Assembly (NCBI GenBank): GCA_012270675.1
Contig: JAAXHW010000083.1
Location: 1-60,328 of the forward strand
Direction of reading: 5' to 3'
Source of the DNA: Candidatus Latescibacterota bacterium
GTDB taxonomy: Bacteria; Latescibacterota; UBA2968; GCA-2709665
DNA length: 60,328 nucleotides
The position numbers were made by a program, and so were the translations under genes. Below are positions 54,851 through 60,328 of this stretch, piece by piece. Position 1 is the first letter of the stretch. Every line of letters begins with the position of its first letter. Below the pieces are notes generated by a model, which ran no database searches, was not told the origin of the DNA, and was given only the letters and a program-made list of their open reading frames with translations.

Positions 54851-55579
54851 CTAAGATCCCGGATCGAACCCTTCTCTCTGCTCAACGGCGTCCGTCCGTG
54901 CTGCCTGCGCCTCCAGCCGTCTGCCCCGTCGTTCCACAGCCCGCATGGCCAGGTACATGGCGGCAATCGAAACGGCCGCCCAGGAAAACGCAATCGGATA
55001 GGCCAGAACCGGCAGCCCCCAGTGCCGGGCGAGTATGCCCGCATCCGTTTTCTCCGGATACATCCACAGATCCGTCCGAAAATCGTGCAGGCTGTACAGA
55101 CAGAGCATCACCCCTATCCAGGTCGCAGCCACCTCCGCTATCCTCGGAAATCGACCGGCAACAACCAGCAGCAGCCCCCCGCTTAAAACGCCGAATACGA
55201 AATCCACCCCCACCGCAGGGGTATAAAGAACGGTCATCCCCAGGCTCAGACCCCCAATCCCCGCCAGCAGGATGCGCTGCAGCAGCGCCCAGTTCCCCGC
55301 ATAAATCACAAACGCCCCCAGGAACGCCGATCCCACGTAGCCTGCCGAACTGATCAGGGTGAAAGATCCCCCCCGGCTCGTCGTATGCCCCGACTCGTTC
55401 CAGTTGGTCCGCATCTCCAGGACCTCACCCCCCGTCAAAACCGTGGCCCCGGCATGGCCCATCTCGTGGATCATCACCATGTATACCCGGAACGGCTTCA
55501 CCGCCGGCGTATCCCACAGCCCCAGCGCAATCGCCGCGCACACGATGTGGGGCCAGAACTGTTTGAATGTTCCACCCAT
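54851..55579 (-). CDS. M50-like membrane metalloprotease
   Basis: This 242-residue membrane protein has an HEMGH zinc motif at 38-42 inside a hydrophobic stretch (VYMVMIHEMGHAGATVLTGG). About five or six further membrane helices follow, and there is a possible aspartate ligand in VGVDFVFG. This matches the compact M50B-like peptidase family. Substrates are unknown; relatives perform intramembrane proteolysis or are uncharacterised. It starts 8 bases after the methionine aminopeptidase stop, so the two are likely co-translated. Confidence 0.78.
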   Translation of the reverse strand: MGGTFKQFWPHIVCAAIALGLWDTPAVKPFRVYMVMIHEMGHAGATVLTGGEVLEMRTNWNESGHTTSRGGSFTLISSAGYVGSAFLGAFVIYAGNWALLQRILLAGIGGLSLGMTVLYTPAVGVDFVFGVLSGGLLLVVAGRFPRIAEVAATWIGVMLCLYSLHDFRTDLWMYPEKTDAGILARHWGLPVLAYPIAFSWAAVSIAAMYLAMRAVERRGRRLEAQAARTDAVEQREGFDPGS

Positions 55580-55587
55580 GTCTCAGA

Positions 55588-56370
55588 CTACCTCTCCCAG
55601 AGGTCGCTGTAAGTCAGAATCTCCGGTCCGTCGGAGAGAATCGCAACGGTGTGTTCAAAATGCGCGGACAAACTCCGGTCCGCCGAAACGGACGTCCAGC
55701 CATCTTCCAGGAAGACCACCTCGTGCGTGCCCACGCAGACCATGGGTTCAATCGCAAGTACCATCCCGGGTTTTAACCGGGTGCCTTTACCGGACGTTCC
55801 GTAGTTCACAACCTGGGGTTGCTCCCACATTTTCTGTCCAATCCCGTGCCCGCAGAGTTCCCGAACAACCGAAAACCCATGCGCCTCCACGTAGTTCTGT
55901 ACCGCAAAGCCAACGTCCCCCAGCCGGTTGCCCGGCTTTGCCGCCTCGATCGCTTTGTAGAGCGATTTCCGGGTCACGTCCACCAGCTTCCGGGCTTCGG
56001 GTGAGATGCTGCCGATGGGAAAGGTGAACGCATTGTCCCCGTGATACCCCCCCAGGCGAATCGCCACATCAATCCCTACAATATCCCCCTCGTTCAGAAT
56101 CCGTTTTCTGCTGGGGATACCGTGAACGATTTCCTCGTTGATCGAAGCGCATACCGTAGCCGGGTACGAATCATGCCCTGCGGGTCGATAGCCCAAAAAC
56201 GAAGAGATACCCCCCAGTTCCTTGATTGTCCTGCGTGCAATCCGATCCAGATCGTATGTGGAAACACCGGGCCCGACGGCCTCTCCGACCCTTTGCAGCA
56301 AAACCGCCGCCGCCTTTCCGCTCTGCCGCATGGCCTCGATTTCGGATTCAGACTTAATCAGGATGGCCAT
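55588..56370 (-). CDS. map: methionine aminopeptidase, type I
   Basis: This enzyme removes the initiator methionine from nascent proteins. The 260-residue product has the full pita-bread metal set: D101 and D112 (VGIDVAI, GDNAFTF), H175 (CGHGIG), E208 (AIEPM) and E239 (FEHT), with substrate-binding H83 (IVHGIPS). The start MAILIKSES at 56370 is family-consistent; the longer frame to 56391 is unlikely. It is not in the usual ribosomal-protein context (secY, infA) but between the PurO-like and M50-like genes, so it may be a second copy. Confidence 0.95.
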   Translation of the reverse strand: MAILIKSESEIEAMRQSGKAAAVLLQRVGEAVGPGVSTYDLDRIARRTIKELGGISSFLGYRPAGHDSYPATVCASINEEIVHGIPSRKRILNEGDIVGIDVAIRLGGYHGDNAFTFPIGSISPEARKLVDVTRKSLYKAIEAAKPGNRLGDVGFAVQNYVEAHGFSVVRELCGHGIGQKMWEQPQVVNYGTSGKGTRLKPGMVLAIEPMVCVGTHEVVFLEDGWTSVSADRSLSAHFEHTVAILSDGPEILTYSDLWER

Positions 56371-56403
56371 ACACAATCTCCGCCTTCCCAACAGGACAGT
56401 TTT

Positions 56404-57120
56404 TCAATATTTATTGACGATCTTGAGTTCCCACGCTCCTGTCCCGGCATCTATGAATTTGACAAGCAGTGACACCCTGTTGTCCTCGTTCAACACATTC
56501 CAATAAAAATTGGCCGTGGCCTCAATATCGTCAAACAGTTCCACGGTAAACGGTTCTCCGCAAAACGGGGGAAGGGGGTCTCCATCGTCTGTGTATGTGG
56601 TGATACAGTGACCGATTCCCGGAACTGCCGTTTCGTAATTGAAATATTGCCGTGTGCAATAATCCGGTCTGTTTGAAATTGTTTTGATGACACAGAGTTG
56701 ATATGCGTTCCGATCGTCGTCCAGGTCGACCAGGCCCGATATCCTGGGGGTGAAATTGGGCGCATCCGGTTCGAACGACCGGGTATTTAAGGCGGTTTCA
56801 AACAGGGTTTCATCCCGAATCGATTCATAGATGGTATCCGTCTGGTCGCCGTTGGTCACAATATGACAGCGATTGATCACTTTAACCGGATGGTAAAGAA
56901 TCAACGATGCATCTTCCACCTTCGATCGGTCCACCAGGTCCGTCTTTACAGACGTACCCTCCGCGACAAAAACCCTGTTCCTGCTGTTCTCGCTTCTCCC
57001 CATAATCCAGTAGACCTGGACAAATTGCCCTGAACCGGGCGTCTGGCCGATAATGATGCCCCTGCCGGGATATGTGGCATTTTTGAGCAGGTGGACTTTC
57101 GATTCAAAATTCTGTTGCAT
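56404..57120 (-). CDS. IMP cyclohydrolase, archaeal PurO-type family
   Basis: This 238-residue protein has the Ntn-like IMP cyclohydrolase (PurO) features: YPGRGIIIGQTPGSGQFVQVYWIMGRSENSRNRVF at the N-terminus (quoted here in part; the core is IMGRSENSRNRVF), then IVTNGDQTDTIYES and FEPDAPNFTPRISGL. PurO closes the ring of FAICAR to make IMP in purine synthesis, replacing the PurH C-terminal activity. Base composition is clearly less GC-rich than its neighbours. It lies 33 bases upstream of map. Whether the host also has PurH cannot be seen here. Confidence 0.83.
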   Translation of the reverse strand: MQQNFESKVHLLKNATYPGRGIIIGQTPGSGQFVQVYWIMGRSENSRNRVFVAEGTSVKTDLVDRSKVEDASLILYHPVKVINRCHIVTNGDQTDTIYESIRDETLFETALNTRSFEPDAPNFTPRISGLVDLDDDRNAYQLCVIKTISNRPDYCTRQYFNYETAVPGIGHCITTYTDDGDPLPPFCGEPFTVELFDDIEATANFYWNVLNEDNRVSLLVKFIDAGTGAWELKIVNKY

Positions 57121-57142
57121 GCGAATACGCCCTCCTCACGCT

Positions 57143-57171
57143 TAGAGGCGGCTGCGCGGAAAAGCCCCTTC
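57143..57171. repeat. dispersed intergenic repeat, right-half copy
   Basis: GCGCGGAAAAGCCCCTTC (57154-57171) is identical to the core of the 23842 copy, and a G/C-rich tail follows. It sits in the 99-base gap between the P1 peptidase and PurO-like genes. No gene is seen in that gap. Confidence 0.6.
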
Positions 57172-57219
57172 CCCCCATCCCCCCATCCGTTCCCGACCTG
57201 TTTCCTGTGAGCAGAACGA

Positions 57220-58305
57220 TCATTGATACTTCTGCATGATTGCGGCCACCGCTTCAACCGGTATGCCAACGCGTGTTGTTCCATCCCGTCCTGCCAGGGT
57301 CTCAGCCCTGAACAGGGAATTCACGATCGCCTCCTCCGTCGCTTCAATTGTCGCCCTGAACAGGGAGGACAACAGCGGCTCCGGAACAAATGCGTCCGGC
57401 CCTGTCGATTGGTTTCCCGATACCGAGATCAGTGTCCCTGTTGAAAACGCAATCACAAAATCGCCGCTGCCGTGTGACGCGATCCCACCTGCCCGGGCCA
57501 GGCCGAACACCGCACGCCTGGCCACCCTGCCCAGTTGCCTGGAGGAGAGCGGCGCGTCGGTACCGATAACGATCATGATCGATCCTTCCACGTAGGGATG
57601 TGTATCCGGCCTCAATTCCCGGCCGATCGGCACGCCATTGATGCGCAAATCGGACGCCTGGCCGGTATTCGTTAAAACCATCGCCCCGACCGTACAATCG
57701 CCCCAATCTTCCGAAAGCACACGGGATGCGGTGCCGATTCCCCCCTTCCACCCAAAGCCCGTCATCCCCACTCCTGCTCCGACGTTGCCCTCCCCGGTAT
57801 CCGTCCGGGTGGCACTTTCCAGCGCCTCGAATACGTGATGTCGTTTTACATGTCGCCCCAGCGTATCGTTCAAAGCCCCATCGTTGCACTCTCCCACCAC
57901 CGGATTAAATGAATATACGCCTGGATTCCGTTCCGACATATAATCGACCAGTGCATCGGCAACGGTCCAGACGTTCAGTGTACCGGTCAACATAATCGGA
58001 GCCTCGATATTGCCAAGTTCGACTACCTGTGGCAGGCCGACGGATTTTCCGAACGCATTGATCACGTGCACCGCCGCACACACTTTCCCGGTAAACAGGT
58101 TGCCCCCGTGCGGCACAATGGCCGTAACCCCGGTTCGAACCGGACCCTTCCCCTGTACAAGCGCACCTTCGCCCTCAATCAGCGAAACGTGTCCCACCCT
58201 CACGCCGGGAACGTCGGGAATGGCATTCAGCGGCCCGGTCGGCAGAACCCCGATCCGAATGCCGATATCCCTTGCCCTGGGACGGGTGCCGCAGGGTGCC
58301 GTCAT
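57220..58305 (-). CDS. P1 (DmpA/S58) family peptidase
   Basis: This 361-residue autoprocessed Ntn-type aminopeptidase resembles DmpA and BapA, which act on L-amino-acid amides/D-esters or beta-peptides. Features are IPDVPGVRVGHVSL at the start, GNIEAPIMLTGTLNV, GMTGFGWKGGIGTASR and the self-cleavage region VEGSIMIVIGTDAPLSSRQL, with the predicted G241-S242 cut creating the N-terminal nucleophile Ser. No signal peptide is seen. It starts 18 bases after the class III aminotransferase stop, so the two are in one operon. Confidence 0.93.
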   Translation of the reverse strand: MTAPCGTRPRARDIGIRIGVLPTGPLNAIPDVPGVRVGHVSLIEGEGALVQGKGPVRTGVTAIVPHGGNLFTGKVCAAVHVINAFGKSVGLPQVVELGNIEAPIMLTGTLNVWTVADALVDYMSERNPGVYSFNPVVGECNDGALNDTLGRHVKRHHVFEALESATRTDTGEGNVGAGVGMTGFGWKGGIGTASRVLSEDWGDCTVGAMVLTNTGQASDLRINGVPIGRELRPDTHPYVEGSIMIVIGTDAPLSSRQLGRVARRAVFGLARAGGIASHGSGDFVIAFSTGTLISVSGNQSTGPDAFVPEPLLSSLFRATIEATEEAIVNSLFRAETLAGRDGTTRVGIPVEAVAAIMQKYQ

Positions 58306-58323
58306 CGATATCCCCTTCTTCCG

Positions 58324-59619
58324 CTATTCAGACCACTGCAGTGTGCCGTTATCGGCCGTACAGCGTTTCATGGCTTCCGCAATCGCGCTGTCCAGGGTGC
58401 CGGTCATTTCGTCCGCCTGCTCGTCCGTCATGATGAGCGCGGGCGCCATGACCAGGATGTCGCCGTTGTTGCGGAGGATAAGGCCGGATTCCAGGCAGGC
58501 GTTGCTGATGAATGCACCCGCGCGGCCCGGCGGAGAGAGGGGCTCGCGGGTCTGGCGGTTGGCCACCAGTTCGACCGCCCAGAGGGTGCCGATGCCGCGT
58601 ACGTCGCCCACGATCGGGTATTTGTGGAGTGCTTCCAGTTTCGGCTTCAGATAGGCTCCCAACCCGGCCGCCCTCCGGACCAGGCCTTCCTTCCGGATGA
58701 TTTCGAGGTTGGCCAGGGCGGCGGCGCAGGATGCGGCGTGGCCCGAGTAGGTGTAGCCGTGGCGGAACATTGCCTCGCCCGCCCAGAACGGCTCTCGTAT
58801 CCGGGGGGCGATCAGGATCCCGCCCAAGGGGGCGTAACCGGAGGTGACCCCCTTGGCGAAGGCGATCACATCGGGGGTGAACCCGTAGTGCTGGGCGCCG
58901 AAGTCCCGGCCCACGCGCCCGAAGCCGGTTATGACCTCGTCGGCCACCAGCAGCACGTCATGGGCCCGGCACAGACGCTCGATCTCGGGCCAGTAGCCCT
59001 CGACCGGAGGCACCACCCCGCCCGAACCGATCACCGGCTCGCCGATGAAAGCCGCGATCCGGGCCGCCTCCCGTTCGAACAGATCGGCCACCGCCCCGGT
59101 GTCGTGGGTGGGCACGTGGACCACATGGGGTACCAGCGGGCCCCCGTACCCCTCGCTGTTGGAGGGGAGGCCCCCGAGCTCGGTTCCCCACGCGTTCATA
59201 CCGTGATAGCTCAGCTGACGGGTTACGATGGTCCGTTTCTCGGGCCGCCCGACCGCGTTCCAGTAGCGCCGGATGAGCTTGGCGGCGGTTTCGATGGCGT
59301 CGCTTCCTCCGGTGGTCATGAACACCACCGCATCGTCGATGGGGGCCATGTCCGTCAGCCGATCGGCCAGGTCCAAGGTCGGCGGGGTGGCGGTGAAGCC
59401 GAAGGTGGAGTAGGCCGCCAGGTCGGCTACTTGCTTGGCCACGGCATCGGCGATCTCCGGGCGGCCGTGTCCGACGTTGCAGTACCAGAGTGAGGCGGTG
59501 GCGTCGAGATACCGGCGTCCTTCCGTGTCGTAAATCCACACTCCTTCGCCCCGGTTCATCACGATCTCGTTACCGGGTACCAGACTCATGTCGGCGTACC
59601 CGTGCCAGAAGTTGGTCAT
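58324..59619 (-). CDS. class III (omega) PLP-dependent aminotransferase
   Basis: This 431-residue aminotransferase has FMTTGGSDAIETAAKLIRR, the PLP aspartate in LLVADEVITGFGR (D227) and the lysine in IAFAKGVTSGYAPLGG (K256). It is of the type that uses beta-alanine, 4-aminobutyrate or other omega-amines. GGAGGTGAC precedes the ATG, and the start overlaps the stop of the phosphotriesterase-like gene as ATGA. With the DmpA-like peptidase downstream, a beta-amino-acid or amide catabolic route is plausible but unproven. Confidence 0.93.
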   Translation of the reverse strand: MTNFWHGYADMSLVPGNEIVMNRGEGVWIYDTEGRRYLDATASLWYCNVGHGRPEIADAVAKQVADLAAYSTFGFTATPPTLDLADRLTDMAPIDDAVVFMTTGGSDAIETAAKLIRRYWNAVGRPEKRTIVTRQLSYHGMNAWGTELGGLPSNSEGYGGPLVPHVVHVPTHDTGAVADLFEREAARIAAFIGEPVIGSGGVVPPVEGYWPEIERLCRAHDVLLVADEVITGFGRVGRDFGAQHYGFTPDVIAFAKGVTSGYAPLGGILIAPRIREPFWAGEAMFRHGYTYSGHAASCAAALANLEIIRKEGLVRRAAGLGAYLKPKLEALHKYPIVGDVRGIGTLWAVELVANRQTREPLSPPGRAGAFISNACLESGLILRNNGDILVMAPALIMTDEQADEMTGTLDSAIAEAMKRCTADNGTLQWSE

Positions 59620-60328
59620 GTCACCTCCATGGTGAGAAGCCGCTTCATATTCTCGACGAGGATTTTGTCGAGGGCGGTATCCGGAATCCCCGCCCTACGC
59701 ATCCGGGGCACCACCGTGTCGAGGATGTGCCCGAACCCGTGCCCACCGTAGGCGCGTAGCTGGAACTTCATGCACACGTCGGTGGAGATGAGCACCTGGT
59801 CTGCCCAGCCCCGCTCGACCAGGCCGGTAACCCCGGCGATCCGGTCCCGATCGGTCGGGAAGTCCCAACCGCCGTAGGCGTCGCTGGTCATCTCCAGACC
59901 GAAGCAGTCGAGTTCGAGCGTGATGCCTCGGCTCAGCATCCGTTCCTCGTAATCGTGATCGAGGAAGCTCAGGTCCTGATGGCTGAGGATCACCCGGCTC
60001 AGGTCGGCGCCCGTATCGGAGAGGATGCCGGCCGCTCGGTAGCAAACTTCCTCCCGGCCGATCCCGAACGGCACGTGCACGTTCAGCGCCGCTCCGGTGG
60101 CCTGCTGGGCCCGGGCCGCGGCGCGGAGGGACTTCTCCTCGGCGGGGGTCCCGTTCTGGAAGCCGATCTCGCCGATGATCCCGGCCCGGATGCCGGTGGC
60201 GCCGAAGCCTCCGGTCACATGGGCGACGATCTCGTCGGTGATGTCCCCCTCCGGGAGGATATCCATCCCGGGCGGGTGGCTCTCGTCGATGTAGTAGCCG
60301 GCGCCGAGCACCACGTTGAGCCCGCACC
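59616..60328 (-). CDS. phosphotriesterase-family amidohydrolase, C-terminal part
   Basis: The window cuts the N-terminus; the frame is open to 60328, and the visible 236 residues start GLNVVLGAGYYIDESHPPG. The PTE-family binuclear-metal ligands are seen in GEIGF, NVHVPFG (His), VILSHQD (His) and ISTDVCMKF (Asp). Members of this family hydrolyse lactones or phosphotriesters; the GAGYYID pattern belongs to the broader lactonase-like branch. The GTG at 60314 is internal, not the start. It is coupled to the class III aminotransferase by a 4-base overlap. Confidence 0.88.
   Translation of the reverse strand, partial: CGLNVVLGAGYYIDESHPPGMDILPEGDITDEIVAHVTGGFGATGIRAGIIGEIGFQNGTPAEEKSLRAAARAQQATGAALNVHVPFGIGREEVCYRAAGILSDTGADLSRVILSHQDLSFLDHDYEERMLSRGITLELDCFGLEMTSDAYGGWDFPTDRDRIAGVTGLVERGWADQVLISTDVCMKFQLRAYGGHGFGHILDTVVPRMRRAGIPDTALDKILVENMKRLLTMEVT

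Overview
This window is a GC-rich bacterial chromosome segment. It most resembles an uncultivated, particle- or polymer-degrading lineage of the Latescibacterota/Poribacteria kind, and the confidence in that is moderate. The basis is a combination of traits: a PorV-type outer-membrane protein, FG-GAP/VCBS surface proteins with a T9SS/FlgD-like C-terminal domain, dockerin-like EF-hand tails, a phytanoyl-CoA-dioxygenase-like enzyme beside a sulfatase and a heparinase II/III, a TAXI-type TRAP transporter, and many aldo/keto and Gfo/Idh/MocA reductases. No rRNA, tRNA, phage, IS element or CRISPR array was seen.

Layout. (1) 0-3.4 kb, minus strand: the start of an S41 processing protease with a probable frameshift at the window edge, an RmlD-like reductase coupled to a DUF255/YyaL-type lipoprotein, and a Trm112-like protein. 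(2) 3.4-3.8 kb: an intergenic stretch that could encode a structured RNA ending in an intrinsic terminator. (3) 3.8-14.15 kb, plus strand: an envelope/secretion block with a PorV-like barrel, an M6-like protein that has lost HExxH, an HExxH protease fused to a beta-propeller and barrel, two tandem DUF5683-like proteins and a secreted HEFQH protease with a dockerin-like tail. (4) 14.2-17.3 kb, minus: TPR lipoprotein, enolase, YkgJ-like protein. (5) 17.4-23.8 kb, plus: TAXI-TRAP receptor and fused permease, a hydroxyacid-oxoacid-transhydrogenase-like Fe-ADH and an SSS symporter, which together look like an organic-acid uptake and oxidation unit. (6) 23.9-31 kb: MDR and aldo/keto reductases, a divergent rhodanese, and a lipid-type operon (AMP ligase-ACP-PlsC fusion, SDR, HAD).

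(7) 31.3-43.6 kb, plus: a probable sulfated-polysaccharide locus with sulfatase, duplicated beta-helix protein, two large uncharacterised helical-toroid-like proteins, a PhyH dioxygenase behind a coupled 20-codon leader, heparinase II/III, DUF362, and a truncated glycosidase-like remnant. (8) 43.7-51.3 kb, plus: TPP-dependent E1 alpha/beta without E2/E3, Kelch protein, SixA phosphatase, PepF-like M3 peptidase, Gfo/Idh/MocA oxidoreductase, aldo/keto reductase. (9) 51.4-60.3 kb, minus: a long co-directional run of phosphotriesterase-like protein (cut by the window end), class III aminotransferase, P1/DmpA peptidase, PurO-type IMP cyclohydrolase, methionine aminopeptidase, M50-like membrane protease, DegT aminotransferase, an unknown 248-residue protein and a SAF-type oxidoreductase.

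The genes are tightly packed, with many 4-base stop/start overlaps (GTGA or ATGA) that imply translational coupling. A dispersed, palindrome-containing intergenic repeat occurs in one nearly complete and three partial copies. All assignments come from reading the sequence and recalling family motifs; no database search was run.
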